Shown: piece after piece, positions 15,804-24,756 of the stretch
How positions within the stretch are numbered: position 1 is the first letter of the stretch
Layout of the letters: each line of letters starts with the position of its first letter
NCBI GenBank assembly: GCA_031398055.1
Contig: JANNMS010000148.1
Span: forward strand, 6,093 to 70,092
Reading direction: 5' to 3'
Origin: M3007 sp031398055
GTDB taxonomy: Bacteria > Bacteroidota > Bacteroidia > Chitinophagales > Saprospiraceae
Length of the DNA stretch: 64,000 bases
The notes under the pieces: generated by a model
What the model was told of the DNA's origin: nothing
Database searches by the model: none
Seen by the model: only the letters and a program-made list of their open reading frames with translations
Translations under genes and position numbers: made by a program

Positions 15804-18233
15804 ATGCTTTCATCTGCACTCGCCCCCGTCGGCCAGCCGTTTCACATCAAATTCCACTCAAAATCGCAGCCGAGTTTCAACAAAAACTTCGACGCACTGA
15901 TCCGTGCCATGCATGACTGGAAAGCGGCGGGTTACGAAGTTTATATTTTTTCGGAAAATGCCAAACAACTCACCCGCCTCGAACATATTTTCAAAGAATT
16001 GAAAGCGCGGGTCGAGTGGCTGCCGGTCGAAATGGCGATTTCCGAGGGTTTTGTGGACGAGGATTTGCGCGTCGTTTGCCTCACCGACCACCAGATTTTC
16101 CAACGTTTTCATCCGTCGCGGCTGCGCACCGGTTTTACAAAAGAACAATCTTTGAACGTCCGGCTGCTCCGCGAACTCCAACCGGGCGATTTCGTCACGC
16201 ACATTGACCACGGGATTGGGCAATTTTCGGGTCTGCAAAAAATTGAAATCGGCGGCCAAACGCAGGAAGCGGTGCGGCTTTTTTACAAAAACAATGATGT
16301 TTTGTACGTTTCAATTCATTCTTTGCACAAAATTTCAAAATACGTCGGCAAAGAAGGCAGCGAGCCGCAACTCTCCAAACTCGGCTCCGATGCATGGAAA
16401 CAACTCAAAGCCCGCACGAAAAAGAAGATAAAAGACATCGCCGCCGACTTGATAAAACTGTACGCAAAACGCCGCGCGACCCCCGGTTTTGCTTTTCCGC
16501 CCGACGATGTGATGCAGGAAGAATTGGAGGCCTCGTTTTTTTACGAAGACACGCCCGACCAATCGAAATCAACGCAGGACGTGAAAAACGACATGGAAAA
16601 ACCGCATCCGATGGACCGTTTGATTTGTGGTGACGTGGGTTTTGGGAAAACTGAGGTCGCGGTGCGGGCGGCTTTCAAAGCGGTTTCGGCTGGAAAACAG
16701 GTGGCGATTTTGGTCCCGACGACCATTTTGGCACTCCAACATTGGAAAACTTTTGGCGAGCGGCTGCAAGATTTTGGGGTTACGGTGGATTATGTCAACC
16801 GTTTTCGGACGACCAAAGAACGCCGCGAGACGTTTGAAAAAACGGCTTCCGGGCAGGTGGATATTTTGATCGGGACGCACGCGCTGCTGAGTAAAGATTT
16901 GAAATTCAAGGATTTAGGTCTGTTGGTGATTGACGAAGAGCAAAAATTCGGGGTGGCGGCGAAAGAAAAACTCCGCACGTTTGCCGTCGGCGTGGACACT
17001 TTGACTTTGACGGCAACGCCGATTCCGCGCACCCTGCAATTCAGTTTGATGGCCGCCCGCGATATGTCCATCATCCGAACGCCACCGCCAAACCGGCAGC
17101 CGATTCATACCGAAATCAGGGTTTTTGATGACGACTTGATTCGGGACGCAATTTTTAATGAAATCCACCGCGGCGGGCAGGTGTTTTTTGTCCACAACCG
17201 GGTGGCCGATTTGCCAAAAGTGGTCGAACTTTTGACCAAACTTTGCCCAAATGTGGACATCGCGATGGCGCACGGACAGATGGAATCCGACCATTTGGAA
17301 AAAGTGCTGGTGGAATTTATTGACAAAAAACACGACGTTTTATGTTGTACAAATATCATCGAAACGGGTCTCGACATTCCCAATGCCAACACGATGATTA
17401 TCAACCGGGCGGATATGTTTGGATTGAGCGATTTGCACCAATTGCGTGGCCGGATTGGCCGCTCGAATGTCAAGGCTTATTGTTATTTGTTTGCGCCGCC
17501 GATGTCCGTTTTGACGCCCGACGCCAAAAAAAGGTTGAAAACGATAGAAGAATTCAGTGAACTCGGCGGTGGTTTTCAGGTGGCGATGCGCGATTTGGAT
17601 ATCCGGGGCGCGGGCAATTTGTTGGGCGGCGAGCAGTCCGGTTTTATCGCAGATATCGGTTATGAAACGTACCAAAAGATATTGGACGAGGCCATCCGTG
17701 AACTAAAAGAAACAGATTTTAAAGACTTATTTAAAGATGAAATAGCGAAAAGAGGGGATTACGTTCGGGACGTAACAATAGAAACAGATATAGAAATGCT
17801 TATTCCCGGCGATTATGTATCGAACACACAAGAGCGTTTTAATCTTTATACTGAATTGGGCGAGATAACAACTGAGATAGAAATTGAGAAATTCGCGGCA
17901 CGTTTGCAAGACCGTTTTGGGAAAATACCAAAACCAGTTTTTGCACTTTTTGAGGCTTTGCGTTTGCAATGGATGTGCAAAAAACTGGGCTTCGAGCGGC
18001 TCAATTTGAAAGGCGGAAAACTCCGCTGCTACTTTTTGGCCGACGCGCAATCCTCGTTTTTCGAGACCCAACAATTTAAAAAGGTGGTCAAATTCGTGGG
18101 CGAAAAGGGCAGAATTATGGGAATTTCGTTGAAACAGACGCCACGGGAACTGATTTTGGTGCAGGATGAAATTCGGGGGTTGAAAGCGGTGAAATCGACT
18201 TTGGAGCAGATAATAATGGTGGTTTCCGGTTGA
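15804..18233 (+). CDS. mfd: Transcription-repair coupling factor, N-terminally short form lacking the UvrB-like module
   Basis: 809 residues against about 1100 for Bacteroidota Mfd. Mfd pushes stalled RNA polymerase off DNA and normally hands lesions to UvrA. Present here: the end of the D3 region (about 10-105), the RNA-polymerase-interaction domain (about 123-180, RELQPGDFVTHIDHGIG), and the RecG-like translocase with Walker A GDVGFGKT (276-283), DEEQ, TATPIPRTLQ and a motif VI RGRIGRS, followed by the C-terminal TRCF domain. Missing: roughly 300 residues of D1a-D2-D1b, which bind UvrA. No upstream ORF supplies them. The first 58 codons are duplicated at 14758-14955. A patch around 17695-17890 is AT-rich. 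Whether repair coupling remains is open. Confidence 0.9.
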   Translation: MLSSALAPVGQPFHIKFHSKSQPSFNKNFDALIRAMHDWKAAGYEVYIFSENAKQLTRLEHIFKELKARVEWLPVEMAISEGFVDEDLRVVCLTDHQIFQRFHPSRLRTGFTKEQSLNVRLLRELQPGDFVTHIDHGIGQFSGLQKIEIGGQTQEAVRLFYKNNDVLYVSIHSLHKISKYVGKEGSEPQLSKLGSDAWKQLKARTKKKIKDIAADLIKLYAKRRATPGFAFPPDDVMQEELEASFFYEDTPDQSKSTQDVKNDMEKPHPMDRLICGDVGFGKTEVAVRAAFKAVSAGKQVAILVPTTILALQHWKTFGERLQDFGVTVDYVNRFRTTKERRETFEKTASGQVDILIGTHALLSKDLKFKDLGLLVIDEEQKFGVAAKEKLRTFAVGVDTLTLTATPIPRTLQFSLMAARDMSIIRTPPPNRQPIHTEIRVFDDDLIRDAIFNEIHRGGQVFFVHNRVADLPKVVELLTKLCPNVDIAMAHGQMESDHLEKVLVEFIDKKHDVLCCTNIIETGLDIPNANTMIINRADMFGLSDLHQLRGRIGRSNVKAYCYLFAPPMSVLTPDAKKRLKTIEEFSELGGGFQVAMRDLDIRGAGNLLGGEQSGFIADIGYETYQKILDEAIRELKETDFKDLFKDEIAKRGDYVRDVTIETDIEMLIPGDYVSNTQERFNLYTELGEITTEIEIEKFAARLQDRFGKIPKPVFALFEALRLQWMCKKLGFERLNLKGGKLRCYFLADAQSSFFETQQFKKVVKFVGEKGRIMGISLKQTPRELILVQDEIRGLKAVKSTLEQIIMVVSG

Positions 18234-18239
18234 AAAATT

Positions 18240-19040
18240 TCATAATTCCCCCGCAATCCCAACCGTCGAACCCGCCACTTCCACCGCTTCTGCAAACAAA
18301 TTTTCCGTTTCAACTTCTTGATTTTCAGCAGTTTGAACCGCGGCAGGTTCTTTGAAAAAGTACCGTTGAAAAATCAGAATGCACAAAACGCCGACCGTGA
18401 TTGCGGCGTCCGCGATATTAAAAATCGGGCTGAAAAACAGGAAATTCTCTCCGCCGAGTTGCGGAACCCAATCCGGCACCACAAAATTATGAATCGGGAA
18501 ATAGAGCATGTCCACCACTTTTCCATGTAAAAAAGTACCATAACCATCGCCCGGCGGCACCAATTCGGCCACTTCCCCGCCGATGTGCTGCGAATCCGTA
18601 AAAATCATCCCGTAAAATGCGCTGTCGATAATATTTCCAATCGCCCCGGCAGTAATCAATCCCACGCTGAGCAAAAAACCTTGCGGCGCACCTTCTTTCG
18701 CCATCGCCCGCAAATACCAAATCAAACCGCCGACCATCACAATCCGAAACATGCTCAACAACAATTTGCCGTATTCCCAATCGAACGTGATGCCGAAAGC
18801 CATGCCTTCGTTTTCCACAAATTTGAGGTACGCCCAATCCACGCTGTCGCCGAAAAGGTTGGTTTCTTGGCCATATTCGTAATTCAATTTGATGTGAAAT
18901 TTCAGCCACTGGTCAAGCACCAGCACCACAAAAACCAAAAGGGCGACTTTGTTCAACGGTTTCAAAATGATAAAATTTTTTATATTTTTTTGGAAAAAAC
19001 GGATTGCAATTCGCGAAAACGAGGTGCAAATAAACGACAA
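18240..19040 (-). CDS. lspA: Lipoprotein signal peptidase (signal peptidase II)
   Basis: 266 residues; an aspartic protease of the inner membrane that removes signal peptides from prolipoproteins. Conserved Asp-containing motifs are GNIIDSAFYG and FNIADAAITVG, with FVENEGMAFG upstream and four membrane segments. The long loop between the two Asp motifs (GEVAELVPPGDGYGTFL ...) is typical of Bacteroidota LspA. The first about 28 residues (MSFICTSFSRIAIRFF ...) are unlike the family and the usual start would be near LNKVALLVFV, so the true start may be a non-ATG codon in that region. The C-terminal tail is Glu/Val-rich. It starts 3 bp after the SRPBCC gene, in one operon. Confidence 0.92.
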   Translation of the reverse strand: MSFICTSFSRIAIRFFQKNIKNFIILKPLNKVALLVFVVLVLDQWLKFHIKLNYEYGQETNLFGDSVDWAYLKFVENEGMAFGITFDWEYGKLLLSMFRIVMVGGLIWYLRAMAKEGAPQGFLLSVGLITAGAIGNIIDSAFYGMIFTDSQHIGGEVAELVPPGDGYGTFLHGKVVDMLYFPIHNFVVPDWVPQLGGENFLFFSPIFNIADAAITVGVLCILIFQRYFFKEPAAVQTAENQEVETENLFAEAVEVAGSTVGIAGEL

Positions 19041-19043
19041 AAG

Positions 19044-19517
19044 TCACTTTGCCGCACGACCGAAATAATCGTCAATCGTTTTTCTCCGAAAATCAAAAAT
19101 CATGTGCAACTGTTTTTTGACAAAAAGCCAATGCGCAAAACCGCCCAGCCAGCCGAACGGCAACCGGTACGTGACCAGATCGGTCATTTCCACGCCGCCC
19201 GGAACTTCCCGAAAATGGTGTTCGTGGTGCCAGATCGAGTAAGGCCCGACGCGTTGTTCGTCCACAAAAAATTGGCGTGGCTCGACGTGCGTGATTTCAG
19301 TCATCCAAAAAAGCGGGATGCCCAAAAGTGGCCGGACGGTGTAGGTGATGATTTGCCCAGGGTAGGCTTTCGTTAAAAATTCGGGGTCGGAAGTGATCCG
19401 AAAATCCATGTATTCCGGGGTGATCTCGCGCAGGTTTTTGGGCGACGAAAAAAAATCCCACGCCGAGTCAAGCGGAATGGGCAGGGTTTGTTTCCTTTTT
19501 AAGGTGTAAACGGCCAT
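19044..19517 (-). CDS. SRPBCC family (START-like) ligand-binding protein
   Basis: 157 residues from the ATG at 19517. An open frame continues upstream to 20054 but its composition is antisense noise over the AsmA-like gene, so the short start (MAVYTLKRKQTLPIPLD) is used. The order of strands and the segment WDFFSSPKNLREITPEYMDF, then FVDEQRVGPYSIWHHEHHF and GVEMTDLVTYRLPFG, match the SRPBCC proteins often called 'cell division inhibitor-like' in Bacteroidota. A hydrophobic ligand cavity is expected; ligand unknown. Upstream partner of lspA (3 bp gap). Confidence 0.78.
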   Translation of the reverse strand: MAVYTLKRKQTLPIPLDSAWDFFSSPKNLREITPEYMDFRITSDPEFLTKAYPGQIITYTVRPLLGIPLFWMTEITHVEPRQFFVDEQRVGPYSIWHHEHHFREVPGGVEMTDLVTYRLPFGWLGGFAHWLFVKKQLHMIFDFRRKTIDDYFGRAAK

Positions 19518-19622
19518 TTTTTGAAAGATTTTAAAAGTTTTTGCAAGCGAAACAGGACGGATAAATGGAGGTTCAATATTTACCCGTCTTAAAAAAATGA
19601 ATTTCCGCTGCCCCACAAATTT

Positions 19623-19630
19623 TACATTTG
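19623..19630 (+). promoter_or_regulatory. -7 box fixing the start of the AsmA-like gene
   Basis: TACATTTG, exact TAnnTTTG, 30 bp before the ATG at 19660. The alternative ATG at 19597 lies upstream of the box and is rejected. Confidence 0.55.
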
Positions 19631-19659
19631 CATCAACCAATAATTTTTTCTCAAAAAAA

Positions 19660-22236
19660 ATGGACACACTTCCTCCCATCCCAATCAAAAAACACCGCTC
19701 CTTTTTTCGGCGGCTGCTCGTTTTTTTCCTCGTTTTCATCGGCCTGATTTTGTTGGGTTTGGTGGTCACGGCGGCGTTTTTCCAAAAACAGGTGACAGAA
19801 AAAATCCTTTCCAATTTGCGAAAAACTTTGAAAACTGAGTTGCAGGTGCGCGACCACAAATTGTCCTTGCTTTCCGGTTTTCCGGATGCTTCGTTGGATT
19901 TGAAAGGTGTTCGATTGGGTGGTGCGTTCGGCGGAAATTTGTTGGAAGCCGAGCAATTGTCCTTTCGTTTTGAACTTTTCAGTTTGTTTTCCGACAATAT
20001 TTTGGTCAAATCTGTGGTCGTCCGCGACGGTGCTTTGGTTTTGAAAACCAACAAAAACGGGCAGCAGAATTATGAAATTTCAAAAGACGTCACACCTGCC
20101 AAAACTTCAAAACCTGCGGAAAACAATGCTTCTATTGCTTTGCAAAATGCTGATTTTCAAAACATTGAGTTGATTTACGAAAATAAGCAGACCAATCAGG
20201 CGATACGTTTGGAAATCAATCAAGCCGATTTTTCGGGCAATTTTTCGGCAAAAAAATTCAACCTCGTCAGCCACGCCGATTTTGTTTTTGACTTCGTCGA
20301 ATCGGACAGCACACGTTATTTGGCGGGTGAAAAAATGAATTACACCGCCTCGTTCGACGTGGATTTGACCCAAGATTTGTACAATTTGCAGTCGGTCGAG
20401 GCCAACCTCGGCGGCAACGTTTTTCAGGTTTCCGGCATCGTCATCAACAAGCCGGATTTCACGGATTTCAATTTAAAAATGGACAGCAACGAGGGAGATA
20501 TCTCCATGGTTTTCAACCTTTTACCTCAAAAATTCCATGATTATTTTTCTGATTTTCAAAGCAGCGGAATGTACGCCTGCTCCGGCACGGTGAAAGGTCG
20601 GCTGTCAAAAACGCAGACGCCGACCACGACTTTTGGCGTGCGGCTGCGCGACGGCAACGTGACTTCCGACAAACTCCAAAGTCCGCTCCGCCACGCAAAA
20701 TTGCAGGCCATGTTCACGGCTCGCCCCGATGGTTTGGCAAATTTTGAAATCACGGGTTTCGAAGGTGATTTTGGCGGCTCGCCCTTTCGTTTAGACTTGA
20801 AAATCAACAACTTAGATGACCCAACGGTAGATTTGAAAACGAGCGGCACGCTGCCACTCGCCGCAATTTGGGGACTTTTTGACCTGCCGGAAATCAGCGA
20901 CGGAGATGGTTTTTTACAAATTCCCTCGCTCGAAATCCATGGAAAATACGCCGACATGATTTCGATGAACCGCATCCCGTTCGTCACTGCGACGGGGCAA
21001 ATGATTTTTCAAAACGCGGAATTGACTTACAATAAAATCCCTGTGCAGTTTCAAAACGGCGCGCTGCGGCTGGCTGGAAATGATGTTTTTGCAGAAAAAA
21101 TAAACCTGCGGTTGGGTGAAAGTGAGATTTTTTTGGATGCCGCCGCTCGAAATTTGCTGCCAGTTTTGCTGGCCGATTCTTTAAATTCGGAACAGGCGCG
21201 GCTTGATTTTACTGGAAAAATGGCGGCTCGGAAACTCAATGTTTCAGAATTGATAAAAATGTTTTCGATTGCCGACACCACAAAAATTGCCAGCCCGCAG
21301 ATTTTAGACTCGATGAAAATTGCCCGAACTGTCGAACACGAAAGTGTCACCGGGAAGTTGAACGGCATTTTTGAGGCAAAAATTGACGAGTATATTTTTG
21401 AAAAAATCACGGGGAAAAATTTTTCGGGAAAAATTGCTTTTGACCAAAACGTGCTGATGTTGAAAGGCGAAACCGAAACGATGGGTGGAAAAATTGCGGT
21501 CGAGGGCGAGCACAAATTTGACAAACAACCCAGCCTGCAACTTCGCTGCGCTATCCAAAATATAGATTTAAAAACGTGTTTTGAGCAGTTCGACAACTTT
21601 GATTTGGATTTTATCACCGCCGAAAATTTGAAAGGTCGGCTTGATGCGCGGGTGGCGGCGTGGGCTTTTTGGAATGAAAAAGGCGAATTTTTGGAAGACA
21701 AAACGCGCGCTCTCGTTGATTTGACGGGCAAAAACGGCGAACTCGGCGGGGTGAAAATGTTCGAGGAATTTTCAACTTATATCCATTTGGAAGATTTGAA
21801 ACGAGTGAAATTTACCCAAATCCAGAATTTTTTTGAGGTCTCGAACCGCCGTTTGATTATCCCAACCATGTTTATCCAAAGCAACGCGGTGAACATGACG
21901 GTTTCCGGAACGCATACTTTTGACGGCGCGATTGATTATAAAATCAAGGTAAATGCCGGGCAAGTTTTGTTGAACAAAATGAAAAAACATGATTCTGGCC
22001 TCGACCCGCTGCCCGTCGGGGGTGGGGTTTTTAACCTTTTTTATGTGGTAAATGGCACGACCGATAAATTTGATTACCACCGCAGCAAAAAAACGGTGAA
22101 AGCAGAATTTGAACGTGGCGAATCGCAGAAACGCGGGATGGCTTCGCGGTTGGATTATGTTTTTGAAACGGCTCCGAAATTTCCGGAAATTGTTAGTTTT
22201 TTGGAACGGCCGGAGAATAATCGGGAGCGTGAATAA
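19660..22236 (+). CDS. AsmA-like envelope protein
   Basis: 858 residues from the ATG at 19660. A short basic cytoplasmic head is followed by one membrane segment (about 20-42; LLVFFLVFIGLILLGLVV). A long periplasmic domain of repeated beta-strands follows (VRLGGAFGGNLLEAEQLSF and so on), ending in the AsmA-type C-terminal region at about 690-850 (NRRLIIPTMFIQSNAVNMTVSGTHTFDG). AsmA-like/TamB-like proteins are bridge-like lipid-transfer proteins between the two membranes; that role is inferred from the family. It is transcribed divergently from the SRPBCC/lspA operon and closed by the terminator at 22348. Confidence 0.85.
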   Translation: MDTLPPIPIKKHRSFFRRLLVFFLVFIGLILLGLVVTAAFFQKQVTEKILSNLRKTLKTELQVRDHKLSLLSGFPDASLDLKGVRLGGAFGGNLLEAEQLSFRFELFSLFSDNILVKSVVVRDGALVLKTNKNGQQNYEISKDVTPAKTSKPAENNASIALQNADFQNIELIYENKQTNQAIRLEINQADFSGNFSAKKFNLVSHADFVFDFVESDSTRYLAGEKMNYTASFDVDLTQDLYNLQSVEANLGGNVFQVSGIVINKPDFTDFNLKMDSNEGDISMVFNLLPQKFHDYFSDFQSSGMYACSGTVKGRLSKTQTPTTTFGVRLRDGNVTSDKLQSPLRHAKLQAMFTARPDGLANFEITGFEGDFGGSPFRLDLKINNLDDPTVDLKTSGTLPLAAIWGLFDLPEISDGDGFLQIPSLEIHGKYADMISMNRIPFVTATGQMIFQNAELTYNKIPVQFQNGALRLAGNDVFAEKINLRLGESEIFLDAAARNLLPVLLADSLNSEQARLDFTGKMAARKLNVSELIKMFSIADTTKIASPQILDSMKIARTVEHESVTGKLNGIFEAKIDEYIFEKITGKNFSGKIAFDQNVLMLKGETETMGGKIAVEGEHKFDKQPSLQLRCAIQNIDLKTCFEQFDNFDLDFITAENLKGRLDARVAAWAFWNEKGEFLEDKTRALVDLTGKNGELGGVKMFEEFSTYIHLEDLKRVKFTQIQNFFEVSNRRLIIPTMFIQSNAVNMTVSGTHTFDGAIDYKIKVNAGQVLLNKMKKHDSGLDPLPVGGGVFNLFYVVNGTTDKFDYHRSKKTVKAEFERGESQKRGMASRLDYVFETAPKFPEIVSFLERPENNRERE

Positions 22237-22347
22237 CAAGTTCAAATAGCCTTTTAAGTTGCCAAAAGAAATTTATCGAGTCTTTAAAATCTTATGGATT
22301 TCAAACATCAAAATATTTGCTTTCAATTCTTTAAGTTTTCCACATTC

Positions 22348-22389
22348 AAAAAAAATGCCAGGTGCTCAAAGCACCTGGCATTTTTTTTT
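22348..22389. terminator. Bidirectional terminator between AsmA-like gene and helical-repeat gene
   Basis: ATGCCAGGTGC and GCACCTGGCAT arms around TCAAA, bounded by a long A run and T9. It serves both convergent genes. Confidence 0.85.
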
Positions 22390-22406
22390 CAACCGAAGCC
22401 CAAAAC

Positions 22407-24734
22407 TCACCGAACATAAACCCCAAACCATTTGCATTCCTTCACCACTTCTCCGTAAAATTCCGTGCCCGAAAATTCATTTTTCAATAAAAGGTAGTAC
22501 GTTTTGAACTCCGGCGGCAGCACCGGGACACGGTTGCTGCCGGGTTTGTACTTGCATTGCGGAGAGCAAAACCACTGTTTTTGCTGGCATTTTGCGGCCA
22601 TAAATGCCGCTTTTGCTGAAATTTCAGGGTCGCGACTGACGGCCAGCGCATGTTCAAAAAAACCGAGCGCGCGGGTCACGTCCAAATTTTCGCGATTCCC
22701 AGCGGGTGTCCCAGCGAACGGAAAAACCGGCCCAGCACTCAATCGATACCAATTTTCAGGGTCTCGAAAATCATCAAACGCATCCCATTCGTAGCCAAAC
22801 CACGAAGTATTGAAATAGCCCAAACCTGCTTGCAAATAATTTTCCGCAGCCCTATTCAATTCGCCGGTCGCTTCGGCGGCTTTTGCCTCAAATTCATATT
22901 GGCCGAGGCGTTCGACGATTTCGCGGCGGGTCAAATCTGCCGAGGCTGTCGGGCAGCGCAAGCAATCATTTATTGAAATTTTGAACGGCGAAAATTTTTT
23001 CAAATCCGCGGCCAATGTTGGGGAAATTTCTCGCAACGTGGAGAGCGCGGCTTCCGGATGGCCAGTATTAAAAAGGAATGAACCCTTGATTTCCAACAAC
23101 TTAGCCTCAAATTTTTCCGACGACGAATCGCCAGTCATTTCATATTCGATGCCCGATTTTTGGGTTTCGCGAGCCGTTTTGAGCAGGTCGTCGAGGGCTG
23201 CAAGGTTCGGGTTCAAAGCAAACGCATCCAGACTGTAGGCCGCCAAAATCGCCTTGCCTGGGCGTTCACCTTCCGCATATTTTGAAGACATCCAATCCTG
23301 CAAAAACGGTTCGAAGGCCGGAAATTCTTTAAAAATATCAAAACTTCGGATGCGAATTACGGCGTTGTCGGCTTGATTGTCGTTGGCATCAATTGCCAAA
23401 ATTTGTTGCAACGTTCGCCAAACTTCGATTTGTTTTTTGAGTTCGGCATCATTGGTTTCGGAGTCGTCGGGATGCAATTTTTCTGAAATTTGATTGTAAA
23501 TATTTTCAACTTCTCCCGCTGGGCGACCCGCGAGTTGCAACAAATATCCCTCGATCAATCGCCAAAGTTTTGGGTTTTCGAGGTGCCGTTCTTTGATCGC
23601 TCGGCGAACAAATTCCAGCAAAATTGGCAGCTGTTTTTGCCCTGATTTTTGGCGCGCGGCAATGGCAGTCAGGCCATATTTTCGGTCGGTCGTGGGCGTT
23701 CTGAGCAACATTTTTTCAAAATACTGAACGTTGCCGACGAGCATCAAATCCAAGGCCGGATGCTGCGGGTCGAGGTCGTAAATTTTGATTAAATCATTGA
23801 CCGTCAAAGTTTTAGCATCGGCAGCGCGGAGCGCAAAAAGTGCCGCGCGCTCGGCATCATTTTGGCAAAGCCGCAAAGTCTCGCCCCAAATTTCATCATT
23901 TTTGATAAAAAAACTTCGGTAAGCCGAGATGCGTTTCGAGGGGCAATTTCTGAAAATCAAAGAGTAGCGATACGCCGCTTCCGGGTATTTTTCGAGTTGA
24001 AAAAGTGCCCCGGCAAGGTGACCCAAAGTCCAATAAAAAATGACGGACGAACGCTGACGGTCAATTTTTGGCAACAAAAAATTGTACAAATCCACCGTCC
24101 GTTGCCACTGCCCAGAATAATGGGCGAGCCGCACGATTTGGTAAGCATATCGTTGTTTGAAAAAATGCGATCGACAATTTTTGAACCGCCCCAAACCTTC
24201 CTCAATCAAAACATCCATCGCCTCCGCGTCGCGCTGGCGAACTTCCCAAGCGTCTTTTCCAGAAACGTGCGGCTGACATTTTTTGGCAAAAATCAAATAT
24301 TCAATGGCTTCGGTGCAGGCGTTGAAAGCCAAAATTTCAGCAAATTGATTGCCCGAAAGCGTGCCGGGGAGCGGCATTTTTTTGTCATTGGCCGAACGGA
24401 GCAAAAGCGACATTTCGGCAGAAGTCGAGCGATAAACCACATAATCCACGTCGGCGGAGTCGGATTTTGAACAAAATCGCTCGTTCCACTCAATTATATT
24501 ATCGTCGCGCTGGTGATTGTGGTGAAAATAGGTTTCATACATCTGCCCAAAATCCAAAAAATAGGGGGCGTAGGCCGCTTTTTTATTGATAATCCCTGGA
24601 TGTATAAATGTGTAGCCGCGAAACGGGCGAGCGTCGGGATTGCAAGTTGGGGCAACAATTTGCTGCGGGGTATTTGGTGCAAAAGACGTTGCGAAAATGA
24701 AAAGTAGGATGATTGGGAAAATTGACTTTTTCAT
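22407..24734 (-). CDS. Large secreted helical-repeat (TPR-like) protein, function unknown
   Basis: 775 residues. Signal peptide about 1-22. The rest is almost entirely amphipathic helix pairs, TPR/solenoid-like: HLAGALFQLEKYPEAAYRYS (about 245-264), DAERAALFALRAADAKTL, and near the C terminus NRAAENYLQAGLGYFNTSWFG, a segment I associate with a large uncharacterised Bacteroidota family. A C-terminal cysteine cluster (KCQQKQWFCSPQCKYK) could bind metal or form disulphides. No enzyme motif or sorting domain is seen. Likely a periplasmic or outer-membrane-facing scaffold. It may lead the esterase-cmk region only by position; the esterase gene is upstream on the same strand. Confidence 0.7.
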   Translation of the reverse strand: MKKSIFPIILLFIFATSFAPNTPQQIVAPTCNPDARPFRGYTFIHPGIINKKAAYAPYFLDFGQMYETYFHHNHQRDDNIIEWNERFCSKSDSADVDYVVYRSTSAEMSLLLRSANDKKMPLPGTLSGNQFAEILAFNACTEAIEYLIFAKKCQPHVSGKDAWEVRQRDAEAMDVLIEEGLGRFKNCRSHFFKQRYAYQIVRLAHYSGQWQRTVDLYNFLLPKIDRQRSSVIFYWTLGHLAGALFQLEKYPEAAYRYSLIFRNCPSKRISAYRSFFIKNDEIWGETLRLCQNDAERAALFALRAADAKTLTVNDLIKIYDLDPQHPALDLMLVGNVQYFEKMLLRTPTTDRKYGLTAIAARQKSGQKQLPILLEFVRRAIKERHLENPKLWRLIEGYLLQLAGRPAGEVENIYNQISEKLHPDDSETNDAELKKQIEVWRTLQQILAIDANDNQADNAVIRIRSFDIFKEFPAFEPFLQDWMSSKYAEGERPGKAILAAYSLDAFALNPNLAALDDLLKTARETQKSGIEYEMTGDSSSEKFEAKLLEIKGSFLFNTGHPEAALSTLREISPTLAADLKKFSPFKISINDCLRCPTASADLTRREIVERLGQYEFEAKAAEATGELNRAAENYLQAGLGYFNTSWFGYEWDAFDDFRDPENWYRLSAGPVFPFAGTPAGNRENLDVTRALGFFEHALAVSRDPEISAKAAFMAAKCQQKQWFCSPQCKYKPGSNRVPVLPPEFKTYYLLLKNEFSGTEFYGEVVKECKWFGVYVR

Positions 24735-24756
24735 CCAGCAAAACTAAAATGTGAGA

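Noticed and set aside
14758..15977. Insertion sequence or transposon carrying the toxin-antitoxin pair
   Set aside because: No transposase gene or terminal inverted repeats; the flanking repeats are host mfd sequence.
19518..20054. 5' extension of the SRPBCC gene giving 336 residues
   Set aside because: The extra 179 residues are antisense to the AsmA-like gene and basic/low-complexity; the domain starts at 19517.
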